From the NCBI GenBank assembly GCA_028868305.1, contig JAGWUS010000014.1, forward strand, positions 1 to 61,771: 61,771 bases of DNA, read 5' to 3'. This DNA comes from Burkholderiales bacterium. GTDB taxonomy: Bacteria; Pseudomonadota; Gammaproteobacteria; Burkholderiales; Burkholderiaceae_C. Each line of letters opens with the position of its first letter. The first letter of the stretch is position 1. Below the pieces are notes generated by a model, which made no database searches, was not told the DNA's origin, and worked only from the letters and a program-made list of their open reading frames with translations. Below, one piece after another: positions 9,975 through 18,770 of this stretch. The translations under genes and the position numbers were made by a program.

Positions 9975-10061
9975 AGCGTCAGGCAAGGCGCACGGAGCGC
10001 AAGAACCGGAACGTACTCAAGTACGTGAGGATTCCGAGCACCGCGCAACGCCGCATGACGC
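9975..10061. repeat. Long imperfect inverted repeat between binding protein and livG
   Basis: The outer arms are GCGTCA (9975-9980) and TGACGC (about 10056-10061). The centre is ACGTACT-CA-AGTACGT (10011-10026) inside GGAA...TTCC. The whole 87-base stretch can fold into one long imperfect stem. I remember near-identical elements in related Polaromonas/Rhodoferax genomes, which I cannot verify here. Placed right after the highly expressed binding-protein gene, it is well sited to stabilise that message or cut read-through into livG. Confidence 0.6.
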
Positions 10062-10086
10062 ATGCGCAGTAGCCGAGCACACCCTT

Positions 10087-11301
10087 TTAGCGCTTGTTGC
10101 GGATCGGAATATTCATCTCTTCCGGCTTGATCTCACGCACCAGCTCTGGCACGCCCCAAGCAAACGCGGGGTCGGCCTTGATCTTGAAGTGGTACATGCT
10201 CTGCATGGCCTGGTGGTCTTCCTTGCGGAAGGTCATCTTGCCTTTGGGCGTATCAAAACTCATGCCTTCCATGGTCTTGATCAGCGTGTTGGCAGAGGTG
10301 TCACCCTTGCTGGCTTTCAGCGCGGTCACCACCGCCATCGCTGCCGAGAAGCCACCTGCGGTGAAGAAGTCTGGCGGTGACTTGAACTGGCTGTAGTGGC
10401 GCGCCACCATGGCGTCGTTAATGGGGTTTTTGGGAATTCCAAAATAGTAGTACAGCGCGCCTTCCATACCAGGGAACTGCTTGTACGCCACCATCGCGGG
10501 CAGGATGTTGCCGCCGGTAGCCAGCTCGATACCGTAACGCTTTTTCAGGTCCATATCGGCAATCTTGCTGAATGGTGCGGGCGCACCCGACCAGCCCACC
10601 GAGATGTATTTTTTGCCAGGCTGGTCTTTGAGCTTGTCCACAATGCGCTGCAGGCCAGCAGTGAAATCGGTCGTGCCGACAGGCAGGTATTCCTCATGCA
10701 CGATCCTGGCATTTTTGAGCGACTCGCGTGTGGCCTTGACACCATCGCGGCCGAAGGCATTGTCATTGGCCAGCGTGGCAATCACGTTGCCAGGCTTGTC
10801 CAAAGCCACTGCATTGGCAGCGGCATCCTGGCTGGAATTGCGTCCGGTGCGGAAGATGTATTTGTTCCACTTGTCGCCAGTGATGGAGTCAGCCACAGCA
10901 GGCTCCACCAGCAAAATCTTTTTGTACTCTTCGGCCACCGGCAACATGGCCAGAGCAACGGGCGATGCGGTGGGGCCTACGGCCAAGTCCACTTTTTCGT
11001 CGCCATAGGCAGCGGCCAGCAGGCTCTTGCCAATGTCGGGCTTGCCCTGGTCGTCTTTCTCAATCACCACCAGCTTTTTGCCGGCAACCGTCATGGTGCC
11101 GCCGGTCGCGTAATCCAGCCCCATCATGAAACCCACGGCGGTTTGCTTGCCATAGGCTTCCAGCGGGCCGGTCTTGCTGTAGATGTGGGCGATTTTGATT
11201 TCTTTGGATTGCGCGAATGCGCTGCCGGTCAAAGCGGCACACAGGGCAGTGGTCAGCAGACAGGTACGAATGGCAAAGCTTGCCCGGAAAGGTTGGTGCA
11301 T
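10087..11301 (-). CDS. ABC transporter substrate-binding protein, LivK/HAAT family
   Basis: Periplasmic binding protein of 404 residues. A signal peptide runs to about residue 30, with the AFAQ cleavage region. The mature part starts EIKIAHIYSKTGPLEAYG and folds as a type I periplasmic binding protein (VDLAVGPTASPVALAM, GNVIATLANDNAFGRDG, VPVGTTDFTAGLQ-like blocks). It delivers substrate to the LivHM/GF complex coded just downstream. A GAGGAGA ribosome site precedes ATG 11301, and a -24/-12 sigma54 promoter lies about 35-50 bases upstream. The substrate could be an amino acid, amide or aromatic acid; the sequence does not decide. Confidence 0.92.
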   Translation of the reverse strand: MHQPFRASFAIRTCLLTTALCAALTGSAFAQSKEIKIAHIYSKTGPLEAYGKQTAVGFMMGLDYATGGTMTVAGKKLVVIEKDDQGKPDIGKSLLAAAYGDEKVDLAVGPTASPVALAMLPVAEEYKKILLVEPAVADSITGDKWNKYIFRTGRNSSQDAAANAVALDKPGNVIATLANDNAFGRDGVKATRESLKNARIVHEEYLPVGTTDFTAGLQRIVDKLKDQPGKKYISVGWSGAPAPFSKIADMDLKKRYGIELATGGNILPAMVAYKQFPGMEGALYYYFGIPKNPINDAMVARHYSQFKSPPDFFTAGGFSAAMAVVTALKASKGDTSANTLIKTMEGMSFDTPKGKMTFRKEDHQAMQSMYHFKIKADPAFAWGVPELVREIKPEEMNIPIRNKR

Positions 11302-11337
11302 GGAAGTCTCCTCTTGTAGTGATCAACACCGCTATTC

Positions 11338-11353
11338 TGCAGTTTCCATGCCA
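11338..11353 (-). promoter_or_regulatory. Sigma54 (-24/-12) promoter of the ABC transporter operon
   Basis: Read leftward this is TGGCATGGAAACTGCA. The invariant GG (11351-11352) and GC (11339-11340) are exactly ten bases apart, and about 14 of 16 positions fit the TGGCACGGNNNTTGCA consensus. Transcription would start near 11327, giving a leader of about 25 bases before the binding-protein ATG. The gene directly upstream codes for a sigma54 activator, which makes a chance match unlikely. Confidence 0.8.
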
Positions 11354-11404
11354 AACGCTAAGTACTTGATTTCATTGAAGTGCTTTGGCAAAATGTATGA
11401 ATTT

Positions 11405-11444
11405 AATACACATTAATATGTTTATTTTTGAGACATTGTGTATT
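11405..11444. promoter_or_regulatory. Candidate upstream activator site (inverted repeat)
   Basis: AATACACA (11405-11412) and TGTGTATT (11437-11444) form an 8-bp inverted repeat with 24 bases between. It lies about 78-117 bases upstream of the start predicted from the sigma54 promoter, the usual range for an enhancer bound by a Fis-type activator. It also abuts the stop codon of the regulator gene, so a weak terminator role is possible. The region is AT-rich. Confidence 0.4.
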
Positions 11445-12941
11445 TTAAATAGACACATTCATGCGAGCGTACAGTGTTGCACGCGAAATACCCAGGGCTT
11501 TGGCCACCGCAGCCTTGTTTCCACCATGCACCCGCATGGCGACTCCAATAGCGCGTGTTTCCACTTCAGCAACCTGCGCCGCCAGGGGGCGAAGCAGGGA
11601 TTCGTCGGCGAGCGGGCCTGTCGACTCCTGAACACCTGCACGCTGGACAAAACTGGCTTGCGGCTCCAGAGGCTCAAGGCCAGACTCGCGCAATACCGCC
11701 TCAATCTGCAGCACCTCGATGCGTGGCGTGTCGCTGCGCATGGTCGCCTGCTCCAGCACGTTGCGCAGCTCCCGGATGTTGCCGCGCCAGGGTTGGGCCT
11801 GCAGTAACGCCAATGCGTCTGGCGTCAGTTCGGGTGCGTGCATGCCGCTGCGCAGCGCCACGTCTTCGCCCAGCACCTCCAGCAGCGCGGGAATATCTTC
11901 GCGGCGTTCGCGCAGCGGCGGTACACGCAGGGGCAACACATTGAGGCGATAGAACAGGTCTTCCCGGAACAGCCCCTTGCGCACGAGGCCATGCAGGTCC
12001 CGCGAAGTAGCGGCAATCACGCGCACATCGACGGGAAAGAGCTTGTTGGAACCCAGCGGCTCGATCTCGCCCTCTTGCAGCGCCCGCAGCAATTTGGACT
12101 GGAGGGCCATGGGCATGTCGCCGATTTCGTCCAGAAAGAGCGTGCCGCCGTGCGCCAGCTTGAACTTGCCATCGCGCCCCTTGCGGTCCGCCCCGGTGAA
12201 TGCACCGGGCGCAAAGCCAAAGAATTCGGACTCCAGCAGTGTTTCGGGCACCGCTGCAATGTTCACGCTAACGAATGGGCCGCGCGCACGCCCCGACGCC
12301 GCATGGATGGCATGGGCCAGCAACTCCTTGCCGGTGCCGGTTTCGCCCAGCAGCAGCACCGGGCTGGACGACTGCGCGGCGCGGCGCGCCTGGCGCTTGA
12401 CTTCCACCGCGGCAGTGCTCAGGCCGATAAAGCTGGCAAAGGTGTATTTGGATTGTCGCTGCCCAGCGGGCTGCATGCGCTGCGAAGCCAGCTCGCGCCG
12501 CGCATCGTCCAGATCGCGCTGCAGCAAGGCGAACTTTTCAATCAGCGGCTGTAGCGTAGTTTCGGGGTGGTCGAACAGCACAATGCCCAAAGCCCCAATC
12601 ACCTGCCCCGCTGCATCGCGCAGCGGAATACGGCTGACCACAAAGGTGCCGGCCCGGTTGGTCAGCAGGTCAATGAGGATAGGCTTGCCGGTCTCCAGCA
12701 CCTGATGCATCTGGGTGTTCTGCACCACCTGGGACACCGGGTGGCCGACAAAGTCTTCTTCGCGCTCAAAGCCGAGTGCGGGCAGAAAGCGGCGGTACTG
12801 GTCGTTGATCCAGACCACACGCGCCTGGCGGTCCACCAGCATCATGCCCTCGCTGGCGCTGGCAAACAGCGCAAACATGGAACGCGCCGCGAGTTCCAGA
12901 ATGCTCTGGGCGTCGCGGGGCAAGCTATCAATTTTATCCAT
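11445..12941 (-). CDS. Sigma54-dependent transcriptional activator with PAS domain
   Basis: A 498-residue bacterial enhancer-binding protein. Residues about 20-140 form a PAS-like sensor (GMMLVDRQARVVWINDQYR). The AAA+ core follows, with Walker A GETGTGKE, the sigma54-contact loop GAFTGA, Walker B TLFLDEIGDMP and arginine-finger region FREDLFYRLNVLP. The C-terminus is a Fis-type helix-turn-helix (NKAAVAKALGISRATLYARM). There is no receiver domain, so it probably senses a small molecule directly through the PAS domain. The -24/-12 promoter and inverted repeat just downstream make the ABC transporter operon its likely target, perhaps with its ligand being the imported compound. Confidence 0.93.
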   Translation of the reverse strand: MDKIDSLPRDAQSILELAARSMFALFASASEGMMLVDRQARVVWINDQYRRFLPALGFEREEDFVGHPVSQVVQNTQMHQVLETGKPILIDLLTNRAGTFVVSRIPLRDAAGQVIGALGIVLFDHPETTLQPLIEKFALLQRDLDDARRELASQRMQPAGQRQSKYTFASFIGLSTAAVEVKRQARRAAQSSSPVLLLGETGTGKELLAHAIHAASGRARGPFVSVNIAAVPETLLESEFFGFAPGAFTGADRKGRDGKFKLAHGGTLFLDEIGDMPMALQSKLLRALQEGEIEPLGSNKLFPVDVRVIAATSRDLHGLVRKGLFREDLFYRLNVLPLRVPPLRERREDIPALLEVLGEDVALRSGMHAPELTPDALALLQAQPWRGNIRELRNVLEQATMRSDTPRIEVLQIEAVLRESGLEPLEPQASFVQRAGVQESTGPLADESLLRPLAAQVAEVETRAIGVAMRVHGGNKAAVAKALGISRATLYARMNVSI

Positions 12942-12947
12942 GCGCTG

Positions 12948-13002
12948 ATGCTACCAAATTAGTAGCTGATTATGCACGCCCCACGCCGGCTGGAGGCCTA
13001 TT
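12948..13002 (+). repeat. Hairpin repeat copy 2 (regulator/tctA gap)
   Basis: GCTAC/GTAGC stem with a 7-base loop (12950-12966), then CTGATTATGCACGCCCCACG and CCGGCTGGAGGCC followed by a T run. The stem has changed on both sides compared with copy 1 (GCTAT/ATAGC), which keeps pairing. It sits between the start of the sigma54 regulator gene and the end of tctA, and fills most of that 73-base gap. Confidence 0.75.
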
Positions 13003-13014
13003 TTCGACAAAAAT

Positions 13015-14523
13015 TCAACCCATCGCCTCAATGCTGCGACGCGAAAATCGTTTCACCAGCCGTGGCAACACCAGCACCGAAACCACTACCACCAGCAGCA
13101 CTACCGACACAGGCCGCTGCAAGAACACCATGGCACTGCCTTCGCCAATGGACATGGCATTGCGCAATTGCGCCTCGGCCAAGGGGCCCAGAATCATACC
13201 AACCACCACAGGTGCAGTCGGGAAGCTGAAGCGGCGCATCACCAGGCCCAGTACACCCACGGCGTAGAGCAGAACGAGATCAAACGCGCTCTGGCGCATG
13301 CCATAGGTGCCCACGGTGGCAAATATAAGAATGCCGGCATAGAGCTGTGCTTTGGGCACTTTCAGCAGCTTGACCCACAGCCCCACCATGGGCAGGTTCA
13401 GCACCAGCAGCATGACATTGCCGATATACAGCGACGCAATCAGCGCCCACACCAACGCAGACGAACTGGTGAACAGTTGCGGCCCTGGCTGAATGCCGTA
13501 GTTTTGAAACGCACCCAGCAAAATGGCCGTGGTGTTGGACACTGGAATGCCCAGCGTCAGCAGCGGGATGAGCGCTGCCGTTACCGTGGCGTTGTTGGCC
13601 GCCTCGGGCCCGGCCACGCCTTCGATCGCTCCCTTGGTACCAAACTCGGCCAGATGATCCCCCTTGGCCAGCTTCTTTTCCGTGGCGTAGCTCAGGAAGG
13701 TGGGAATCTCGGTGCCGCCGGCAGGAATGCAGCCAAATGGCGTGCCAATGGCGGTACCACGTATCCATGCCGGAATAGACCGCTTCCAGTCGCTTCGGGT
13801 CATGGTGACGCGGCTCATTTTGTTCTCAGACTCAACCACCTTGCCTTCAAACAAAACGAAATGCAAAGCCTCGGCCACCGCAAACAGGCCCACTGCCACG
13901 AGGACGATTTCAATGCCATCCAGCAGTTCAGGAACGTTGCCGGTGTAGCGCGCTTGCCCCGTAATTTGGTCCATGCCCACCAGGCCGATGGCCAGCCCGA
14001 CAAACAGTGCGGTCAGGCCACGCACGGTACTTTGGCCCAGCACGGCGCTCACCGTAGTGAAGGCCAGCAGCATCAGGCAGAAGTATTCGGGTGGCCCCAG
14101 CTTAACGGCATAGTCAGCCACGACTGGCGCAAACAAAGTCACCACAATAGTGGCAATGGTGCCTGCGAAGAACGAACCGATGGCTGATGTCGCCAATGCC
14201 GCACCAGCACGCCCATTCTTGGCCATCTTGTTGCCTTCCATGGCTGTCACCATGCTGGCGGTTTCTCCAGGGGTGTTGAGCAAGATGGAGGTCGTAGAGC
14301 CGCCATACATCGCGCCGTAGTAAATGCCTGCAAAGAAGATCATGGATGCAGTGGCGTCCACCTTGGCAGTTATGGGTAATAACATGGCCACCGCTGTGGC
14401 CGGTCCAATGCCGGGCAGCACGCCCACAGCAGTGCCCAGCGCGCAGCCCACCAAGGCCCACAGCAGGTTGACCGGCGTGCCGGCGGTAATAAAGCCCTGC
14501 AAGAGCTGGTGCCAGATATCCAT
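13015..14523 (-). CDS. tctA: Tripartite tricarboxylate transporter, large membrane subunit
   Basis: Inner-membrane protein of about 502 residues with some twelve hydrophobic segments. It belongs to the TctA family ([28 protein letters not shown] near the start; [39 protein letters not shown]). It is the channel of a secondary, binding-protein-dependent carboxylate transporter. ATG 14523 overlaps the tctB stop as TAATG, a coupling arrangement that I prefer to the GTG nine bases upstream. The substrate is set by the TctC protein and may be citrate or another carboxylate. Confidence 0.94.
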   Translation of the reverse strand: MDIWHQLLQGFITAGTPVNLLWALVGCALGTAVGVLPGIGPATAVAMLLPITAKVDATASMIFFAGIYYGAMYGGSTTSILLNTPGETASMVTAMEGNKMAKNGRAGAALATSAIGSFFAGTIATIVVTLFAPVVADYAVKLGPPEYFCLMLLAFTTVSAVLGQSTVRGLTALFVGLAIGLVGMDQITGQARYTGNVPELLDGIEIVLVAVGLFAVAEALHFVLFEGKVVESENKMSRVTMTRSDWKRSIPAWIRGTAIGTPFGCIPAGGTEIPTFLSYATEKKLAKGDHLAEFGTKGAIEGVAGPEAANNATVTAALIPLLTLGIPVSNTTAILLGAFQNYGIQPGPQLFTSSSALVWALIASLYIGNVMLLVLNLPMVGLWVKLLKVPKAQLYAGILIFATVGTYGMRQSAFDLVLLYAVGVLGLVMRRFSFPTAPVVVGMILGPLAEAQLRNAMSIGEGSAMVFLQRPVSVVLLVVVVSVLVLPRLVKRFSRRSIEAMG

Positions 14524-15029
14524 TAGATCCACCCGCTTTGTGTGAGGCCCGGCAAGCTGATGGCCAGAAATTGCGTAAACATCCAGTACACAGGCGCGGC
14601 AATCAGCAGCCCCACCACAGCATCACTGATCCACGATTGCATGCCGCTGTCGGTCATGCCTTGCGCATTGCGCAAACCACGGGCGGCAATCACAAAGCAC
14701 AGGGTGCAGCTCAGGATGAAACCCAGGGTGGTAATGAGCGCAGCATTGAGTAGCAGTCCCGTGGACATCCAGACGAAGCCTGACCAATAGGGCTTTTCAA
14801 CATCCTGGTCTTCCATGTCCCTGAAGCCACCTGTGCGGGCTTCATAGACCAGGAAACCACCACAGACAAGCAAGGCGATCGACACAAGCCACGGCAGGAA
14901 ATTGGGGCCTACGCCGGCATAACCGGCGTCCGAGGGAATCATGGTGGCCCCAACCCCCAGCCCCAGTGCGAGCAGCACAACACCCGCCCCGACGGCTGTT
15001 TGCTGCATTTGACGAGGGGATGCAGACAT
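14523..15029 (-). CDS. tctB: Tripartite tricarboxylate transporter, small membrane subunit
   Basis: A 168-residue protein with four hydrophobic segments (VGAGVVLLALGLGVGATM; FLPWLVSIALLVCGGFLV; LLLNAALITTLGFILSCTLCF; VGLLIAAPVYWMFTQFL), the TctB/DUF1468 pattern. Its ATG overlaps the tctC stop by one base (TGATG), and its stop overlaps the tctA start. The three genes therefore form one tightly coupled message. Confidence 0.9.
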   Translation of the reverse strand: MSASPRQMQQTAVGAGVVLLALGLGVGATMIPSDAGYAGVGPNFLPWLVSIALLVCGGFLVYEARTGGFRDMEDQDVEKPYWSGFVWMSTGLLLNAALITTLGFILSCTLCFVIAARGLRNAQGMTDSGMQSWISDAVVGLLIAAPVYWMFTQFLAISLPGLTQSGWI

Positions 15030-15988
15030 CAGACCATCCCCGAGAGGTGCATGATGCCGCGCAGACTGGCGAACTCGCTGTCCACAAATTCGTCAAACGC
15101 CTTGCCGGTGAGCAACGCGGAGGTCCAGGCGTTCTTCTCTAATGACTCTGCCCACGATTTGGTTTTGGTGGCTTTGACCACCAGATCCGCCAGCGCCGCA
15201 CGCTGCTCGGCGGTGATGCCGGGCGCACCATAGACCGCGCGCCAGTTACCCAGCACCACGTCATAGCCCATTTCTTTCATGGTCGGCACATTGATACCAG
15301 GCAGGCGCTTCTCGGAGGTCACGCCAATGGGACGCATCTTGCCGGCAGTGATGTACTCCGCAAACTCGCTGTAGCCACTGCCGCCCACGGTGACGTTGCC
15401 ACCCAGCACCGCAGCGGTGGCTTCACCGCCTCCACGGAAGGCCACGTAGTTCACCTTCTTGGGGTCCACACCGACCTTGGTGGCCAGCATGGAGGCACAG
15501 ATATGCTCGGTGGAACCGCGTGAACCACCGCCCCATTTGACACTGCCAGGGTCTTTCTGCATCTGGGCAACCACGTCTTTCATGGTCTTGAGGGGAGAGT
15601 CGGCCGGCACCACGAACACGTTGTATTCGCTGGTCAGACGCGCAATCGGTGTGGCACGGTCCAGCGAAACCTGCGGCTTGCCGGTGATAATGCCGCCCAG
15701 CATGACCGCGCCCATTACCATCAGGGCATTGGGATCACCCTTGCTGGCATTAACAAACTGCGCTAGGCCAATCACGCCCGCAGCCCCGCCCTTGTTGTCG
15801 TATTGCACGGTGTCCGCGGCCTTGGCTTCCAGCATGGCTTTGCCAAGAGCGCGTCCTGTGGTGTCCCAGCCGCCGCCCGGATTGGCAGGGATCATCATCT
15901 TGAGGTTGGTGGCTGCGAAAGCACTCAAAGGCACGCCGCCAGTGGCGACCAGAGCAGCCAGGGACTTCAGAAATACATCACGACGCAT
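15029..15988 (-). CDS. tctC: Tripartite tricarboxylate transporter substrate-binding protein (Bug family)
   Basis: Periplasmic solute receptor of 319 residues. A signal peptide (MRRDVFLKSLAALVATGG, cleavage near SAFA-A) is followed by the Bug-family opening LKMMIPANPGGGWDTTGR, which grips carboxylates through water. The later blocks VNASKGDPNALMVMGAVM and VNYVAFRGGGEATAAVLGG also match the family. I prefer ATG 15988 because a GGAG ribosome site stands six bases before it; an in-frame ATG at 16000 has none. The gene faces the tctDE regulators across a gap of about 90 bases. Confidence 0.93.
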   Translation of the reverse strand: MRRDVFLKSLAALVATGGVPLSAFAATNLKMMIPANPGGGWDTTGRALGKAMLEAKAADTVQYDNKGGAAGVIGLAQFVNASKGDPNALMVMGAVMLGGIITGKPQVSLDRATPIARLTSEYNVFVVPADSPLKTMKDVVAQMQKDPGSVKWGGGSRGSTEHICASMLATKVGVDPKKVNYVAFRGGGEATAAVLGGNVTVGGSGYSEFAEYITAGKMRPIGVTSEKRLPGINVPTMKEMGYDVVLGNWRAVYGAPGITAEQRAALADLVVKATKTKSWAESLEKNAWTSALLTGKAFDEFVDSEFASLRGIMHLSGMV

Positions 15989-16080
15989 GAGAATCTCCAT
16001 AGGTTGAAAACCACCCTATGATGCGGCGGCAGCCTGTCAGACACCTGTCCAAAATCCTAGGGAAAACCCCCAACCCCACC

Positions 16081-16761
16081 ATGCACCTGCTTCTCGTCGA
16101 AGACGATCCAGCGCTTCAGTCCACCCTGCAACGCAGCCTTAAATGCAGTGGCATGCGGGTGGACGTATGCGGTGATGGCGCCCAGGCACTGTCAGTGTGG
16201 CAAAGCCTGCAGCCCGATGTGGTGGTGCTGGACCTGAGCTTGCCGGGGATGGACGGACTGGATGTGCTGGGCAACGCACGCAAGGCTTCGCTGGACACAC
16301 CGGTACTGATCCTCACGGCCCGCGGTACAGTTGGCGACAAGATCCTGGGGCTCAATGCCGGGGCCGACGACTACCTGCCCAAGCCTTTTGACCTCGATGA
16401 ACTGGAGGCCCGTGTGCGCGCCCTGCACCGCCGCCACGCCAATCAGCCCCGCAGTAACACAGACGAATCCTTGTGGTTGGGGCCTCTGCGCTTTGAACCA
16501 GCCAATGGTGCCATGTACCTCAAGCAGGACATTCTTGAATTGACACCGCGCGAACTCGCCTTGCTACGCGCTTTGATGGCCAAGCCGGGGCAGGCGGTCG
16601 CCAAGGAGCGGTTGTTTGAAGTTGTATTCCCCGGAGAAGACCATGTGCAGTACGAAGCCATTGAAGTGGTGGTGTACCGGCTGCGCAAGAAGCTCGCCGA
16701 TACCGGGGTCACGCTGATGACTTTGCGCGGCCTGGGCTACCTGCTGAAGTCCAACGCCTGA
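16081..16761 (+). CDS. tctD: Response regulator, OmpR/PhoB family (TctD-like)
   Basis: A 226-residue two-component regulator. The receiver domain (about 1-115) has the acidic pocket LVEDD, the phospho-acceptor aspartate in VVVLDLSLPGMDG, the threonine in LILTARG and lysine in PKPFDLDEL. The C-terminal winged helix (about 130-226) reads LTPRELALLRAL...VVVYRLRKKL...LRGLGYLL. ATG 16081 (MHLLLVEDD) is the family start; an ATG at 16018 would add 21 unlike residues. It is divergent from tctCBA and one base from tctE, the classic TctDE layout for carboxylate-responsive control of that transporter. Confidence 0.93.
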   Translation: MHLLLVEDDPALQSTLQRSLKCSGMRVDVCGDGAQALSVWQSLQPDVVVLDLSLPGMDGLDVLGNARKASLDTPVLILTARGTVGDKILGLNAGADDYLPKPFDLDELEARVRALHRRHANQPRSNTDESLWLGPLRFEPANGAMYLKQDILELTPRELALLRALMAKPGQAVAKERLFEVVFPGEDHVQYEAIEVVVYRLRKKLADTGVTLMTLRGLGYLLKSNA

Positions 16762-16762
16762 G

Positions 16763-18190
16763 ATGTCCACAACACAACGTCAGGGATCCCTGCGACGCCA
16801 GCTGCTCATTGGCATTCTGGTGCCCATCGCGCTGTTTGTGGTGATCGATACGGTCAGCCTTTACCGGCAGGCGCTCAGTGCAGTCAATATCGCCTATGAC
16901 CGCACCCTGCTGGCTTCGGCCAAGGCCATTGGAGAGTTGCTGGAAGTTGAAGGGGAAGGCGATACAGCCCGCATCCACGCGCAGGTGCCCTACTCGGCAC
17001 TGGAAGCCTTTGAAGCTGATAACCGCAGCCGCATGACTTACCGCATTGCGGATGCCAGGGGCCGATGGATCGACGGCGCGCAGGACCTTGCGGCCTGGAC
17101 CGGCACCCTGCCCCAGCAAGGCCCCTATGCGGCGCTGGTGGACTTCTATAACGACGAATTCCGTGGTGACCCGGTACGGGTGGCCGTACTACTGCAACCC
17201 GTGGCCAGCGCCAGCGGTCGCGCCATGGCTACCGTGCAGGTAGCCGAGACGCTGGAACTGCGGCGCACCCTGGCCCGGCAGATACTGCGGGACACGCTGC
17301 TGCGCCAGGCCATTCTGATCAGCGTCATTGTGGCGGTAGTGCTGGTGGTGGTTCAACGGGTGACCCGCCCGGTGCGCAGGCTCAGCGACAGCCTGGACAA
17401 ACGCACCGAGGGCGATCTCACCCCCATCGACGCCACCGACCTGCCAAGCGAAATGCAACCGCTGACTGATGCCACCAACCAGGTGATGGCGCGGCTACAG
17501 CACCTGCTGGACCACCAAAAACGCTTTGTCCGCGATGCGGCCCACCAGCTGCGCACACCGCTGGCCATACTCAAGGTGCAGGTGCAGTCTGCCCGGCGTG
17601 GTGACCTGGAAGCCGCTGCGGCGCTACAGGAAATTGAAATGACGGTGGATCGAGCGACCGCCCTGGCCAACCAGATGCTGTCGCTGGCCAAAGTGGAGCA
17701 GCTGCGACAACAGCAGGACTTTGCAGCACTGGAGTGGGCCGAGGTGGTGCGCGCACTGGCGCTGGACATGTCCGCACTGATTGCAGAGAAGGACATTGAT
17801 TTTGAACTGTCCACAGAACCATGCACCGTACTGGCCCACGACTGGATGTTGCGTGAACTGACGCGCAACCTTCTGCACAACGCCATTCGCCACACGCCGG
17901 GCCGTGGCGCGCTCAGCGTACGCATCACGGCTGACGGCAACACGGCCACATTGACGATTTCAGACTCGGGCCAGGGCATTCCCGAGAGCTTGCACCAGCG
18001 TTTGTTTCAACCATTTGCCACTGCCAACAGCCGCTCGGGCACGGGCCTGGGCCTGACGATTGCGCGGGAGATAGTGGTGTCTCTGGGTGGCAGCATCCAG
18101 CTACGCAACCGGATGCAGAACGGTCAAATCACCGGGCTGGATGCCATTGTTCGTCTGCCACTGGCGATCTCTTCAGAGAGCCTAAACTAG
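16763..18190 (+). CDS. tctE: Sensor histidine kinase (TctE-like)
   Basis: A 475-residue inner-membrane kinase. The first membrane helix lies at about residues 11-28, followed by a periplasmic sensor of about 130 residues (2CSK_N type), and a second helix near 170-190 (AILISVIVAVVLVVVQ). A HAMP segment leads to the H-box AAHQLRTPLAILK, N-box RNLLHNAIRH, and the ATP-binding G1 and G2 boxes DSGQGIP and GTGLGLTIA. It would phosphorylate the neighbouring TctD. The gene starts one base after the tctD stop. Context suggests that it senses the carboxylate carried by TctCBA. Confidence 0.93.
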   Translation: MSTTQRQGSLRRQLLIGILVPIALFVVIDTVSLYRQALSAVNIAYDRTLLASAKAIGELLEVEGEGDTARIHAQVPYSALEAFEADNRSRMTYRIADARGRWIDGAQDLAAWTGTLPQQGPYAALVDFYNDEFRGDPVRVAVLLQPVASASGRAMATVQVAETLELRRTLARQILRDTLLRQAILISVIVAVVLVVVQRVTRPVRRLSDSLDKRTEGDLTPIDATDLPSEMQPLTDATNQVMARLQHLLDHQKRFVRDAAHQLRTPLAILKVQVQSARRGDLEAAAALQEIEMTVDRATALANQMLSLAKVEQLRQQQDFAALEWAEVVRALALDMSALIAEKDIDFELSTEPCTVLAHDWMLRELTRNLLHNAIRHTPGRGALSVRITADGNTATLTISDSGQGIPESLHQRLFQPFATANSRSGTGLGLTIAREIVVSLGGSIQLRNRMQNGQITGLDAIVRLPLAISSESLN

Positions 18191-18195
18191 CCGCC

Positions 18196-18597
18196 ATGGA
18201 AAAAATCCGCATCGACAAGTGGCTGTGGGCCGCACGTTTTTTCAAGACTCGGTCTCTTGCGACCGATGAGGTAGCTCGCGGACGGGTGCAAATGGACCAG
18301 CACGACATCAAGCCCGCCAAAGAGGTCCAGGTGGGCGACACGCTTACCCTCTGGCAAGGTCAGGTCAGACGCACGGTGGTGGTCAAGGGCATCAGCGGGC
18401 AGCGTAGCTCCGCGCCTGTTGCGCAGCAGCTGTACGAGGAAACGCCCCACAGCCTGGAGCAACGCGCGCGAGCCGCAGAGCACAGGCGCCTGAGCCCAGA
18501 GCCGGCCGCAAGCATTGCCCACGGCCGCCCAACCAAGCGCGACCGGCGCGACCTCGACAAAGGCTGGAACGACCGCTGGAGTGCGTCGCTGGATTGA
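18196..18597 (+). CDS. hslR: S4-domain RNA-binding heat shock protein Hsp15
   Basis: A 133-residue basic protein. The S4 RNA-binding domain occupies about residues 4-65 (RIDKWLWAARFFKTRSLA, then GDTLTLWQGQ). The C-terminal part is rich in arginine and charged residues (RRLSPEPAASIAHGRPTKRDRRDLDKGW), as in Hsp15. In E. coli this protein rescues stalled 50S subunits that carry nascent-chain tRNA after heat shock. It starts six bases after tctE and is followed at once by a bidirectional terminator. Confidence 0.92.
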   Translation: MEKIRIDKWLWAARFFKTRSLATDEVARGRVQMDQHDIKPAKEVQVGDTLTLWQGQVRRTVVVKGISGQRSSAPVAQQLYEETPHSLEQRARAAEHRRLSPEPAASIAHGRPTKRDRRDLDKGWNDRWSASLD

Positions 18598-18603
18598 AAT
18601 AGA

Positions 18604-18632
18604 AAAAGCCCGAGGGTCACTCGGGCTTTTCA
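18604..18632. terminator. Bidirectional Rho-independent terminator
   Basis: AAGCCCGAG-ggtca-CTCGGGCTT is a stem of about nine pairs. It is followed by TTTT on the plus strand and by TTTTTC on the minus strand. It ends the rightward tctDE-hslR unit and the leftward tRNA-Ser transcript, whose 3' end lies six bases away. Confidence 0.9.
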
Positions 18633-18637
18633 AACTT

Positions 18638-18730
18638 TGGCGGAGACGGAGGGATTCGAACCCTCGATGAGGCTCTACACCCCATACTCCCTTAGCAGGG
18701 GAGCACCTTCGGCCACTCGGTCACGTCTCC
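18638..18730 (-). tRNA. tRNA-Ser (anticodon GCU)
   Basis: Ninety-three bases including an encoded CCA. The acceptor arms GGAGACG and CGTCTCC pair fully. The anticodon loop reads CTGCTAA, giving GCU for AGC/AGU codons. The long variable arm and the GGTTCGAATCC T-arm are those of a class II serine tRNA. It is read leftward and ends at the shared terminator. Confidence 0.97.
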
Positions 18731-18770
18731 TAAAGGTCAGGCGGTATTATCGCACGACTCTGTGCGGTTT

